From the NCBI GenBank assembly GCA_016946835.1, contig JACVTC010000105.1, forward strand, positions 227,001 through 291,000: 64,000 nt of DNA, written 5' to 3'. This document shows positions 51,076-64,000 of this stretch, piece after piece. The position numbers and the translations under genes are program-made. This stretch comes from Neocallimastix lanati (nom. inval.) (lineage: Eukaryota > Neocallimastigomycota > Neocallimastigomycetes > Neocallimastigales > Neocallimastigaceae). The first letter of the stretch is position 1. Every line of letters starts with the position of its first letter. The notes beneath the pieces are model-generated. The model was not told the DNA's origin and ran no database searches. It saw only the letters and a program-made list of their open reading frames with translations.

Positions 51076-51394
51076 ATTATTTTATTGTGAATTTTAAAAT
51101 TATAATAACATATAAGTTATATTTATTAAATATTATAAAAAATATAATCATGTAAAGAGTCAGATTATTAATATTAAAAGTATATATAACCAGTAATTAA
51201 TATTATTTATAAAAAAATATCTATTATAAAAAATAAATTATTAGATTTCATATAAATATAAATATATTCTAAAATGTATAACTAAATGTGAAATTAATGT
51301 TAAAATATAATTAATACATTAATCGATTGTATATAATAGTATATATAAAAATTACATATCATTTAATTTGAAAATAATTTTAAATAAAATAGTA

Positions 51395-51451
<57 letters not shown>

Positions 51452-51471
51452 AAAAATATAACAAAGCAAAA

Positions 51472-51513
<42 letters not shown>

Positions 51514-51795
51514 ATAAAAAAAAAAATATTTAGCACAAATACTAACATAATTTAATAATATAGTATTTAAATTCATATATAGAGATAGAGAAATAAGAAA
51601 TATAAAGTGCTTATGAAAAAAATACTTTTACTCTATATATAATTGTCTCTTGCTTATTGTAGAATTAATTAGTTATTAATAACAAATAATTATCAATTTA
51701 ATTAATTTAATGACTATCTAATAGTAATGAAATTATTTTTATATAAATATTTTATTTTGATTTTTTAATTTTAATAGTTTGTTATAATAGGAAAG

Positions 51796-51842
<47 letters not shown>

Positions 51843-52437
51843 TATAGTTATATATAGTTATATATAGTTATATATATAATTATTATAATATTATTAAAAT
51901 ATACTTTTATATTTTATTAATATTACTTTAATATATTTCTTTTTGTATCATTTAATATTTAATATGAATTAAAATTTCAATTATATTAAATATTCATATA
52001 TAAAGAATTATAAAATAATATGATACTATTAATATGATGAATATGACATTAATGTAATTATAATTTATGTGTAAATCACAATTTATTAATATATATATAA
52101 AAAAAAAAAAAAATAATAAAATGCTAGTAATTCATAAAATGCAATAATAAAGTTGACATAATTATTAACCTTATTATATTCCTGACTCATAACAATTATT
52201 ATTATAAAAATAATAACAATAATAAAAAATAATAAAAAAAATAATAATAAATAAATAAAAAATGAAAAAAAAAATTTTTTTTATAATAGTATCATCAAAT
52301 TAAATAATAATTAGTATAAAAGAATAGTAAAAAAAAAAAAAAAAAAAAAAATTCAAAGAAATATATTTTCTCTTATTATTTAATTATCTTTTAATTTTTT
52401 TTTTTTTTTTTTTTTTTAATTTTTTTTTTTTTTTTAT
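51076..52437. other. AT-rich intergenic DNA
   Basis: No gene seen. Long T-run (51399-51427) and A-runs (51477-51511, 51794-51826). TATATATAGT repeats at 51839-51872. Confidence 0.6.
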
Positions 52438-53658
52438 TCAAAAATATGAATTATTGAATACAACATCATTATCAAAGTAATCCAATCCGAATCTTATAGA
52501 ATGATTTGCTTTATTAATTAAGTATCCAAAATTATCAGAATATACGCTTGCTTCTTTAAAATATTTTTTCATATCGATTAATTTATCATAAAAATATTGA
52601 TAAGTGGGAATGGATGAATCAGTGTAGAGATAATTATTAATTTCTTCATTACAATTATAGATATCACAATTTTGAGGTACATATTCGTCAATATTATAAA
52701 AATATTTTAAAATTTTTAAAAGTTCTAAAAAGTTCTCTTTTGTTTTATCATTACAATAATCATGTTTATGTCTGTAACAGTCTTTACAACAATAACTTTT
52801 ACTTTTTATATTTTGATAATAATATGTATCAACAAAATCACATATTTCTTGATTTAAATTAATATCATACTTAGTTTCTGCTACTGAATTATAAATAAGT
52901 TCTAAAATTTTATCACATATATTGATTAAACCATCGTTCGTTTCAATGTAATCAACACTTATATTTTGTTTAATTGATTCATTAGTCGTATTTGTATCAA
53001 TATTAGTATTAATATTAAAATAATAATTATTATAAACACTTTTAAAATTATTATCATTTAAAGTATTATATAATGAGTTATTTGGATAACTATTTGTTTT
53101 CTTATCCTTAATAATTAATGACTCATTTTCAGGTCTATTTTTAACAGTATAATAAGCATTTACAGGTTGATTTACAGAATTTATAATGTTTGAAATTTTA
53201 ATTTTATGTGAATCCGAAGTATACTGCTTTCCTATGTACCAATTATTTCTATAAGTATCATCTTTTAAACGATTTTTTAACTGCTTAATATCAGTATATG
53301 CCGTTATAACTGAATCTTGGTAAAAATCAACACCATGATTTGCTACATATTTTGATAAATAAACAACACCAATTTGATATATTATATATATTGAAGAAAA
53401 CTCAAAAAAATCAATCTTTTCCATATTAACTTCTTTTAATTTAGCTATTCTATAAAAAAATATATATTGATTAGACAAGAAATCAATGCATTTACTTATT
53501 AAATTTTTTAAAATAAATGTTACTTGATGATAAAGACAAGAAGTCATAAAATCATTAAATTCATCATTGGTCATTTCCATATAACTTATATTACATATCC
53601 AATATTTTATTTTATTCTGTTGATTGAAATCAACCATATTATATTTATCATTAGTATA

Positions 53659-53748
<90 letters not shown>

Positions 53749-55886
53749 AGGTTTATTATCTATCTTTATTTTTTTGGAATCATGTTTATTATTATTTTCA
53801 TCTCTAGGAAAACAACCAGATGTGGATGCATTACTACTATTATATTTATTATTTGATTCCTTGAATTCATCATAATATTTTTTAATGTAATTTTTATGAA
53901 GATTTTTATTTTTAGTTTGAAGATTAATTTTTTTTTCAAGATTTTCTTCAATAAATTTTTTATTAATAATTGTATTAATATTCGAAACTAAATTTTTTGA
54001 ACTAGTTGATCTTAATGTTAATCTTAAAATGACACGATAAAAAAATATTCTATTGGCTAAATAAAATGAATACATTCTAAATTTATGTATGAATATCAAA
54101 GGTGGATCTGTTTTAAAGGTATTAGCTTTAAAAATAAATTCTTGAGGAATACCTCCTCTCAAAAATGAAAATTCTTTATCTTCTTTTAACAATACGGAAG
54201 CATTAAATTTTATATTTCTATCATTTATATTGGAATATAAAAATAAAGTATTTCTTAATCTACAAATACATTTATAATATACATAAGACCATTTTGTAAG
54301 ATGATCCATATGTATATATAATTTTAAAGACTTTATTGTGGACATTGATATAATATCATTATTTTTATATTTTAATAATAAAAGATTATCGATATCAATT
54401 TTCCCGGTATATTTATTCAATTTTAATTTATTAAAATAATTCTGATTCTTTTTCATTTTTTCTACTAATACATATTTAGGTTGAGATTCATATATAATTA
54501 CACTTTCTTTTAAAGTCTTAAATGCATTAGTATGTGAATAATCATCAGTTTCACGTGTTAAATTTGAATGAATATCTTCTATAGGTTCTGTTATTTCAAC
54601 ATTTTCTAATAAGCCTGTATTTATTTGAGCTACCATGTGCAGAAGAACCACTGAAATATAAACTTTATTTATATGATTCTTCTTTTCATTATAATCTTTT
54701 TCATACCCTGAAACAGCTAAATCAAAAATATCATACTTCCATAAAAGTTTTAAAGCACATTTTGAAAAATAATAACTTTTTAAATTACCATTTTCTTTAA
54801 TTTAATATATTATAGTAATTGACAATATAAATTAAATAATATATAAATATATAAGTAAATATTTATATATTTATATAAATTAATATTATTAAAAATTCAT
54901 TACTTTTTTTTATTTATATCAAATTTATATTTTAATATTTTTTCATTAATTTTTTTTTTGGAATTATATTAAATTATAGAAAAATAATACTAATAATCAT
55001 TACCAAGCGTTGACATTATAAAACATGCTTCTACAAGCTGTATGTCATTAGTTTTTTGTTTGAATTTTGTTAATTCTATAAATTGGATTGCAATTGTTTT
55101 ATATTTTAATACTATATTATAATCTCCATAGAGTTTAAGTGTTTCAGATAATGAATATAATCCAAACAATACTGAAAAATGCATTTCTCTTCTATTTATT
55201 CTATCTTTAATCATTTCATAATTTATAAAAGGTAAAAATTCAAATGTTGAATAATTAAATAAATTTTCCAATAACTCATAATTGATAAAAATATCAAATT
55301 TTGAATCTTCATTATTTATTATTGGTATATGATATGGAACACCATTATATAAATAATTACAAGCATCTGTGAATTTTTCTTTTTATAATAATAATTATAA
55401 TAACAATAATAATAATAATAATAATAATAATAATTATAATGATAATAATAATAATAATAATAATAGTAATGATAATAATAAAGTTATTAATATAATCCTA
55501 TTTTAATAAAAAAAATAAATATTCAATAATACCCACTAAAATATTTATCTTCTTGATTTTTTAATTTTCGACCTTTATAAATTATTATATATGTATTATT
55601 TTATTTATTAATATGTTAAATGTAATACTATTATAATTATATTAATACCTCTCTTTTTTGGAGTTGAATACTCGCATTTCTGTTTTTTTTTTTGTACAAT
55701 TATTACATGGAATATTACCAGTACATTTAATTCTTTTTGCTTTACAACTATTTATTTTTATTATATATAAAAAGTTATAAATAAAATTATCAATTTTTAC
55801 ATTTAGATATTAATATATATATATATATAAACATACTAATCACAAGCCCGTGATACTCTATCTACTTTTGCTTTTTTGGTATCCAT
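52438..55886 (-). CDS. Zn2Cys6 fungal transcription factor, copy 1 (one-base shift in zinc-cluster exon)
   Basis: Five exons (minus): 55837-55886, 55649-55747, 55537-55572, 55004-55378 and 52438-54794. Zn2Cys6 regulators bind DNA through a six-cysteine, two-zinc cluster. Exons 1-2 give ACDYCKAKRIKC (C15, C18, C25) and IPCNNC (C31, C34). The sixth cysteine (in QKCEYSTPKKR) is in another frame, because the A-run after TGTAC has 11 A where 10 would fit. Exon 2 is 99 nt against 98 in the paralogue, and only one base less gives a continuous 971-residue frame. This is either a real frameshift or a homopolymer miscall. Exon 4 (REMHFSVLFGLYSLSETLKL) resembles the start of the fungal regulatory middle domain. 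Exon 5 contains a poly-Asn run (53664-53748). The donor of exon 3 (GTGGGT) is unusual. Confidence 0.82.
53664..53748. repeat. (ATT)n array encoding poly-Asn
   Basis: About 28 triplets within exon 5 of the minus-strand regulator, read as AAT codons (Asn). The long poly-Ile frame on the plus strand is its shadow. Confidence 0.95.
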
Positions 55887-56494
55887 TTTAATTTTTTTTT
55901 TTATTTATTTATATTTAAAAAGAAGTATAAAAAATTATAGAATAGAGATTATATGTCTTTATAATAATTTAAATCATTTTTATCACTGAAATTAGACAAC
56001 ATATATTATTTTAAAAATTTAAATCTATAAATATTAAAACTATTAATTATTACTATATTATATGTTAATTTATTCTTAATCCTATAATAATATTATTTAA
56101 TAAAATAAATGAAAATAGAAAAATGTTTTGAAAATCTAAATAAACGTTTTAAATTATTAATTACTTATATATTAATTAAAAATAATAATTACCAATAAAT
56201 AATAAATATAATTTATTTTTTATTGTTTATCTTCAATTTTTAATAAATATTATATATATTTTATGCTATTCTTTTTTATAGAATTTAATATTTTAATTTA
56301 ATAAAAAAAAAATAATAATAATTAAATGATTTCTATTTTTATTTAATAAATATATAAATAATAAACATAATTTTTTATATATTTTAATTTTTTTGTTTTC
56401 AATTATAATTATATTTAATTATCATTACTACTTCTTATTATTTTTTATCAATTATTATTATTTTATATTTTTTTATTAAATGATATATGATTTT

Positions 56495-56533
<39 letters not shown>

Positions 56534-57133
56534 TAATAGGAATTTTTTATATAATTATTTCATATTCTTATTTTTTTTTAAAAAATTTTATTTCATAAAA
56601 TATTATAATATTTTTTAGTAAAAATTATAATTTTTTTTTTTATTAAATTTAATTTTTATTGGTAACAAATAAAAAAATAATGAAAATAATTTTCATTAAA
56701 TATTTATTATCCATATAAAATGTTATATAAATAAATAATTTAATATAACCTTAAAAAATCTAATTATTTTAAGTAAATAAATAAATATATATGAAATAAA
56801 TAAATCATTAATTAATTTTTATTATAATTATTAATTTATTTCAAAAATTTTTCCATTGATAAAATAAAATAAAAAAATAAAAAAAAAAAAAAAAAAAAAA
56901 ATGACATATTTATCAAAATTAATATATATAATATATTAAATTAGATTATATTAGTAAAAATATTTAATTCATTTAAAATGTTAAAAAAAAATATATAAAA
57001 TTATCATATTAAACACTTGAAATATTAATTATTCTTAATTATTTTATTTTATTCATTTATTTTTTTGATATTTTTATTTATTATCGTTTAATAAATTCAT
57101 CTAAACTTTATTTTAATTTATAATATAAATAAT

Positions 57134-57167
<34 letters not shown>

Positions 57168-57969
57168 TATAATTTATTATTTAAAATGGTGTTAAAATGT
57201 CATTAAAAATAAATATCAAAATTTATAAATATATTAATATTAGAAATTGGATAAATATTAAAAAATAAAAAATTGGATTTTCATAATTAATAAAGATATC
57301 TTAAATTTATAAGTTTTATAATTGTTTCAGTAATTTAATATAGAAGGTTTTTTTTTTTTTTTTTTTTTTTAACATTAATTATATTGATTTTTCATCTAAA
57401 AAATAAAAAATTAAAAAAAAAATTATAATTAAAATATTGATATAAAATTTGAATTAATGAAACTAATTAAACATATTAAAAATAATAATAAATAAAATAA
57501 AAATTATGAAATTATGAAAATTATAAAGTTAGTTCAAAAAAAAATACTTTTAATATTTTAAATTAAATATAAAATATTAATTTTTTTCATATAATTTAAT
57601 ATTATATGAAAAAAATAAAATTAATCATTAATACAATACATTTGAAATATAGATTATTAACTCTATTCTGTTAATATCTATATATGTATATTAATGAACT
57701 TTCTACTTTTATAGTCTATCATCAATAATAATGAAAATCAATAATATATATATATATATATATAGAACGGTTTAGTTTAATTTATATATGATTATAAATT
57801 TTTGTCTCATTATATATAATATTTTGGATAATAAATACAAAACTTTTTTAAATAAAGCATTAATTGTATTTAATACATCAGAATTATATTAATATCTATT
57901 TTATTACTGTTATTATACTATTATTATTATTTATACTAATTATTGTTATTTATTTTCATTATTAATTGA

Positions 57970-58000
<31 letters not shown>

Positions 58001-58309
58001 TTATTATGATTATGATTATGATTATTACTTTATAATATATATATAATAAAATATATATATATAATTAAATATTGGTATCCATATAATGATAACTTTATTA
58101 TCATTTCAATAAGTAATTTATGATGACAGAAATATATATACATTTATATATATTCTATTATAAATATATATATATTAATTACAATGATTCTTTAAAATAA
58201 AAAATATTTATTAATTATTACGATTTTTAAAATAAAACTTAATATATATATGGAATAAATTTATATATGTAATCCAAAAAAATAATTTATTTGTTAGTTA
58301 TCTAAATAT
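55887..58309. other. AT-rich spacer between the two regulators
   Basis: No gene seen. Poly(T) runs (56499-56528, 57350-57370), an A-run (56880-56900), AAT repeats (57136-57166) and a hairpin around 57585-57615 (TTTTTTCATATAA against TTATATGAAAAAA). Confidence 0.6.
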
Positions 58310-61300
58310 TTAAAAGAAATAATTATCGAAAATTACATCATTTTCAAATGAATCTTCTTTATTTTTTAGTGCATTGTTTGCTTTTTCAATTAGATATTCA
58401 AATTTATTTATATAAAACTCAGATTCCGTTAATGACCCTACTTTTTTTAATTTGTTATATATATATTGATATGTTGGAGTAGTTTGATCTGTATATACTG
58501 AAGCATTTAAATTTTCAAAATTTTTAGAAATAACACAATTTTTTGGTAAATAATAATCCAAATTAATAAAATATTTTAAAAATTTTAAAATTTCTAAAAT
58601 ATTTTCTTTTGTATTATTAATATCCTTTTGAGCACAACCTTTACAGCATTGACTTTTTTCTTTTAAATTTTTGTCATAATTTAAATCTATAAAATCATGA
58701 AGAGCTTTTTCTACATCCACTTCATCATAATTGTTTGATTCACCTACATTAATTAGATTCATAATATAATTACAAATATTTAGAGGATCTTTATTATCAT
58801 TTTCACATTCTTTATTCTCTTTTAATTTCCCTTTAGAAAATTCAACATTGTTATCATTATTGTCTTGATTATTAGCTTTGTTAATATTTTCATCTATCTT
58901 TTTAAATTGAATAAAATCTTTATTGTTTTCAAATATAATTTCTTTATTATTATCTATTTCATTTATTTTATTTTCACTTAGTTTTCTATTTTTATTATTA
59001 CTTTTTTCAATGGATAATGGACTATTTTTATTAGAATCAATATAATGTTCCCACTTATTTTTATTACAATGACATAATTTTCCAAAATACCAATTATCAT
59101 TTGAAGAACTACTATTTATCCTCTTCTTTAATTCATTCATATCAGTAGATAAACTAATTAAACAGTCACCATAATTATCTATTCCTTGGTTAGAAACATA
59201 TTTTGATAAATATATAATACCAACTTCATACATTGATATATGACATGGAAATTCATAATAGAGCAATTTTTTTTCGTCAACTTCTTTCTTTTCTGATAGT
59301 CTTGCTAATATAATATAATTTGTTAATAAATAATCGATACATTTAACTAAAATATTTTTCAAAATGAAAGTTAATTGGTGGTATATACAAGAAGATGAAA
59401 ATACTATTAGATCATCAATCATCATTTCCATGTAACATGTACAATTTATCCAATATTTTTGTTTATTACTAATATCATTATCTTTGCCATTATCCTTGTT
59501 TTTATTATTGCTGTTATTACTACTAGTACTATCCATATAAACATTTTTTTCATCATTAGATTTCTGTTTTGAATCTTCGTGATCATTATCATTATCTTTT
59601 AAATTAATTTTATTATCAAAAGCATTGAAATTGCTTTCTTGAATAGTTTTATGAATATTTCTATTTTTTTCTAAAAAACATGAATTACTTTTATGAAGAT
59701 TTTCAATGGTTTTTGGGTTGATTATTGTTTTAATATTGGATATTAAAATTTTTGAACTATTAGAATTAAATAATAGATTAAGTATAGCTCGATATAAAAA
59801 AATTCTAAAAGCAATACAACAGCCATAAAATCTAATTTTATATAATAGCATGACCGTTGGATCCGTATGATAAAAAGAACTTAAAAATTTGAATTCATGT
59901 GGGTAATTATATCGTAAATTACAAAAATTCATATCTTCTTTAATAAAATATGAGGCTTTAAATTTTAAATATTTATTTTTTATATTAGCAAATAAAAATA
60001 TTGAATTTCTAAATATTGTTGCACAATCAATATATACAGATAACCACTTTGTTGGTTGGTTCATATAATAGTTGAAATTTAATAATTTCATATTTTCAAC
60101 GTTCATAACATTTTTTCCATGATATTTTAATGATAATAACTCGTTAATATCATTATTATCATTTATTATTTTCTTTGAAATTACTTTATTTTTTTTTAAT
60201 TTACCTAACAAACGAAATTTTTGATAATTTTCATATATTTTTACAGCATCATCTATATTTTTATTGATTCGATCTTTTGATACATATAAAAGTTCATCTT
60301 TTTTAACTAATATATTTAAATTTAAATTTTCATCAGGTTCCGTTATTTCGGTATTTTCAATTAATCCTGTATATATTTGTGAAAACATGTAAGTGATTAG
60401 AATGGAATAATAAACTTTAGCAATATAATTTTTCTTTTTCTCTTCATCTTCCTTTTGTTTATATTCAGCAACATATATATTATAAACATTGTGTTTCAAA
60501 AATAATTTCAATGCACATTTATTATAAAAATAGCATTTAAAACCTCCCCTTTCTTATGTTAAAATTAAATTTTGTTTTATATTCATTATTAAGAAATTAT
60601 TATTAATTATATAATTATCATTGAATATATAAAAATATATAAGTAGATTTACAAATATACATAAATTATTCATTTAATAATATTACATATATATCTTTTT
60701 TTTTTTTTTACTTACCAATAATTGATAAAATATAAAAAGTTTCATTAATTTGGATATCATTTAATTTTCGTTTAATTTTTGTCAATTCAATAAATTGAAA
60801 TGATATAGATTTGAATTTTATAGCATTGTTATAATCACCATATGGCCTGACTTTCTCATACAAAGCGTACAAACTAAATAAAAGGGAAAAATGCATTTCT
60901 CTGTTATTTATTCTATTTTTAATTGTTGTATAATTAAGAAAAGGAATCAACTCAAAAGTGAAGTAATAATATAAATTATTTAATATTTCAAAATTTACAA
61001 GTACATCATATATAGAATTTTCATTATTCATTAAAGGTATATTAAATGGAATTCCATTATATAAGTAAATGCACGCATTTGAAAAATTATCTATTTAATA
61101 CATATTAACAAGTATTTTAAATAAGTAAATAGATTATTTTATAAGGCTTAAAATATATATAAAAGTTACATATGATTTATATTTACCAAATATTTTCTTC
61201 TCTGCATTTTTAACTTTTCTTCCTATTTTTATTTAAGAAATTAAAAATAGTAATTTTATTATTACTTTTAATATGTTGAAATTATAAAAAAATATTTTAT

Positions 61301-61348
61301 TTATTATTTTTGAAAGAAAATAATAGTAAATAGTTTTAATTATTATTT

Positions 61349-61388
<40 letters not shown>

Positions 61389-61768
61389 ACAATAATAATT
61401 ATAACAATTAAAGAAAACAAATAAATTGTTATAAAATTACCTCTCTTTTTTGATTCAGTATAAATGCATTTCATATTTTTTTTCTTACAATTATCACAAG
61501 GATTTTGACCAGTACATTTTATTCTTTTAAATTTACAACTATATATTTTTCATAAACATTTTAAATTTATAATTAACAATTTAAAATGATAATAATCATA
61601 ATAAATATAGTAATAATTAATTAAGAATAACCAATATTCACATTTATACTAATAATAATAATAAAAATTATATATATATATATTTTTTTTAAGATAAACA
61701 TATAAAATCAAAGCTTACAAATCGCATGCTATTGGCACTCTTTCTATTTTCCTTTTTTTAGGATCCAT
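58310..61768 (-). CDS. Zn2Cys6 fungal transcription factor, copy 2
   Basis: Five exons (minus): 61719-61768, 61441-61538, 61187-61222, 60716-61090 and 58310-60552. All introns are GT...AG, phases agree, and the product is 933 residues. The N-terminus MDPKKRKIER contains a PKKRK-type nuclear signal. The zinc cluster is complete: C15-x2-C18-x6-C25-x5-C31-x2-C34-x6-C41 (ACDFCKFKRIKCTGQNPC, then DNCKKKNMKC). Basic exon 3 (GRKVKNAEKKIF) is a linker. Exon 4 (NREMHFSLLFSLYALYEKV) opens the regulatory middle region. Exon 5 holds the rest with an Asn/Lys-rich low-complexity centre and the conserved ends NCTCYMEMM, CCKGC and TPTYQYIYNKL. It is a same-strand paralogue of 52438-55886 with identical intron positions. 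Target genes are unknown. Confidence 0.88.
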
Positions 61769-62780
61769 TTATATATATATATATTATTTTTTATCTTTTT
61801 ATACTTTCTTTTTTTTTTTAATATTTTTTTGATATTATTTTTTTTTTTAATTCTTTTATTAATTATTTATTAGCAATAAATAATATAAAATATAAAACTT
61901 TATTTTTACTTTTAAATATAAAAACTTTTAAATATAAAAACAAGTATTAATAATGAATATAAATAATTTAAATAAATTATTTATTTAATATTTTTTAATA
62001 TAAAATTTTGGAGACTTATTTTATCGTTTTTTCAGCAATCTTTAAAGTAAATATAACTTTTTCTTTAAATTTTTATTATTATTATATATATATATTATAT
62101 AAATATTAATAATAATAAAAAATTTTATAATATTTAAATACATCATATTTTATAAAGAAAAAGATTTTTTTTATTTTTGGATAATATCTCTTTATAATTA
62201 ATTAATTAATTAATTAATTAATTAATTAATTTAATTTAATTTAATTTAATTTAATTTAATTATTTAATAATTAAATAATTATTTATTTATTTATTATTTA
62301 TTTATTTATTATTTATTTATTATTTATTTATTTATTATTCATTTATTTATTATTTATTTATTTATTATTCATTTATTTATCAATATATCTATTTATTTAT
62401 TTATTTAACAATTTATTTATTTATTTATTTATTTATTTATTTTATAATACAGAAAAAAATTAAAGTTTTTTTTTTTTTTTTTTTGACATTAATATTTAAT
62501 ATTTTTTAATATAAAAGATAAATAATTAAATAAACTTTCATTTAATATAAAGTTATTTTCATTTAATATAACGTTATATAAAGTTATTTTCATTTAAATT
62601 ACCAAAAGATATTTTATCTATTTCAATCGTATAATTAGTTTAAAGAATATATTATAATTTTATTTTTATTTATTTAACTAAAGTTTAATTAATGGTAAAA
62701 TATATAAATAAAGCCAGTAATAATGTATCGTTTTGGTCCTCTAAAATTAAAGAAAAAATTTTAAAAATAATCGAAATAAT
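61769..62780. other. AT-rich intergenic DNA with TTAA and ATTT arrays
   Basis: No gene seen. (TTAA/AATT)n at about 62196-62262, then TTATTTA/ATTT repeats at 62270-62445, then a run of T (62467-62484). Confidence 0.65.
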
Positions 62781-62819
62781 TGGAATAATTGAAATGTTTC
62801 ATATTATAATGGTATAATA

Positions 62820-63360
62820 ACATCTAAATCAGGGAAAGAAATTAAGTTTGATTAATGTTAATATTGAAAACATATCAATCCTTTTAAATATTAATTCATT
62901 GAATTTATTAATCAACTTAATTGATAATAGTTTTAGGATTAATAGAAAAGATGAAAACGGAAAATCAATATTAATCTCTGCTATTGAAAATTCAAATGAA
63001 GATGAAACAAAATTTTTATTAGATCAAAGAACATACGTCAATATTAGCATACCCTATTTTAATAATAATATTAATCTTTAACTAGGCTGCTCTCAAGATT
63101 CATTGATTGTTGAACCCTAAATATTAATACATTTAACCTCTTAAAAATACTTATCAATCGTAGTCTAAATATAAATAGTACCGATGATGAAAGGAAAATT
63201 ATATTAACTTATGTTCTTACCCATGGTAATTATAAAGTTGCAAATTATTTATTAACATAAGGTAATTAAATTAAATCAATCATTTAACATTTTAATAGTA
63301 ATACCAGACAAATTAAAATTATTAATAATTCATAGATTAAAAATAAACATAAAAGTTGAA
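62820..63360 (+). pseudogene. Ankyrin-repeat protein remnant
   Basis: The frame at 62848-63081 reads NSLNLLINLIDNSFRINRKD then ENGKSILISAIENSNEDETK and FLLDQ, with the D-x-x-G-x-(S/T)-x-L-x-x-A-I spacing of an ankyrin repeat. Further repeats can be seen downstream with stops between them (about 63130-63265: LINRSLNINSTDDERK, then YVLTHGNYKVANYLLT). Ankyrin proteins bind other proteins; the partner cannot be predicted. The gene is broken and no clear start context exists. Confidence 0.65.
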
Positions 63361-63854
63361 GATGGTTACTGTATTATAAATTAATATTGGTCGTTTAACA
63401 TAAATAAATATCTTTCATATTGATATACTTATCAATAACATATAATAACCTATTTACAAAATCAAGCTTTTTATTAATACTTATTCCTTTGTATTTTCAT
63501 AATATCATTATCTACACTTTGACTTTCACTGTTAAAACTAAATATTTAAATATTTTAATCTTCATAAATCAGTAATATCAAAATTATTTGTAAGTTCATT
63601 AAATCATTGTCTTACATTGTCTTATATTTTTGTTGATGTCTTTTATCTATCGAATAATTCTTATAATAATAATAATGAAATAAATAAAAAGAAATTTTTA
63701 TAAAAATAATAATTTTTATTCTTTTATTTTTTAACATATATATATATATATAATAGTTAAATTTAAATTTGTTATTATTATTATTATTGTATTAATATTA
63801 CAAAAGTGATTTACGTTTTACTAAATACTATTTTAAATCAGTATTTCTATTTAT
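63361..63854. other. AT-rich DNA between opposed ankyrin remnants
   Basis: No gene can be supported. The first part may be further decayed repeats. Microsatellite TA and AAT runs lie at 63660-63790. Confidence 0.5.
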
Positions 63855-64000
63855 AGATACAAAATCCAATTATATATTATTAATACAATCAATTTAATGA
63901 TATCTGATCCTTTTTGTTCTATTAAATATTTTACTAAATCTTCATCTCCATTTTAACATGAGTAATATAATAATGTTTCATCATCACATTTTTTTTTATT
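63855..64000 (-). pseudogene. Ankyrin-repeat fragment on opposite strand, at window edge
   Basis: The minus strand reads KKKCDDETLLYYSC, a stop, NGDEDLVKYLIEQKGSDIIK: the DETLLYYSCxNGDEDLVKYLIE part matches one ankyrin repeat. It may be the 3' end of a gene beyond the window, or debris. Confidence 0.5.

Noticed and set aside
53524-53856. 110-codon plus frame with long Ile run
   Set aside because: Shadow of the poly-Asn tract in the minus-strand regulator.

Overview
The window looks like nuclear DNA from an anaerobic gut fungus (Neocallimastigomycota) or a very similar AT-extreme chytrid-like fungus. Intergenic DNA is almost pure A/T with long poly(dA:dT) tracts and AAT, AAAT and heptamer microsatellites, while coding islands are richer in G+C. 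Introns are short with GT...TAG borders. Fungal markers are a GPI-type chitin deacetylase, a four-exon SEC16 and two five-exon Zn2Cys6 transcription factors. The taxon is inferred from composition and gene content only.

Layout. 1-530: 5' part of a small heat shock protein gene on the minus strand. 1.5-4.3 kb: a heptamer minisatellite and two terminal-inverted-repeat elements built from an iterated GCATTTCGCCAA-like motif, with a transposase-like remnant between them. 5.7-17.4 kb: a nested duplication array with two chitin deacetylase copies (the second with an in-frame stop) and five copies (three open, two decayed) of an unrecognised head plus coiled-coil protein. A SINE-like retroposon sits in one block and is absent from the sister block. 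20.3-26.6 kb: SEC16, the COPII exit-site scaffold. 27.7-29.6 kb: a minisatellite running into a copia fossil. 32.0-33.3 kb: a seven-helix membrane protein.

38.2-43.7 kb: two nearly identical cysteine synthase genes in inverted, head-to-head arrangement, each with its own upstream region and two long perfect hairpins in the spacer. 44.6-51.1 kb: two decayed LINE copies of one family in the same orientation. 52.4-61.8 kb: two paralogous Zn2Cys6 regulators; the first has one extra base in an A-run inside the zinc-cluster exon. 62.8-64 kb: ankyrin-repeat debris on both strands.

The genes do not form a pathway. The main theme is local duplication (deacetylase block, unknown family, cysteine synthase, zinc-cluster regulators) in repeat-rich DNA. 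The least explained items are the unknown tandem family, one decayed member of which carries a RanBP2-type zinc finger, and the motif-iterated inverted-repeat elements.
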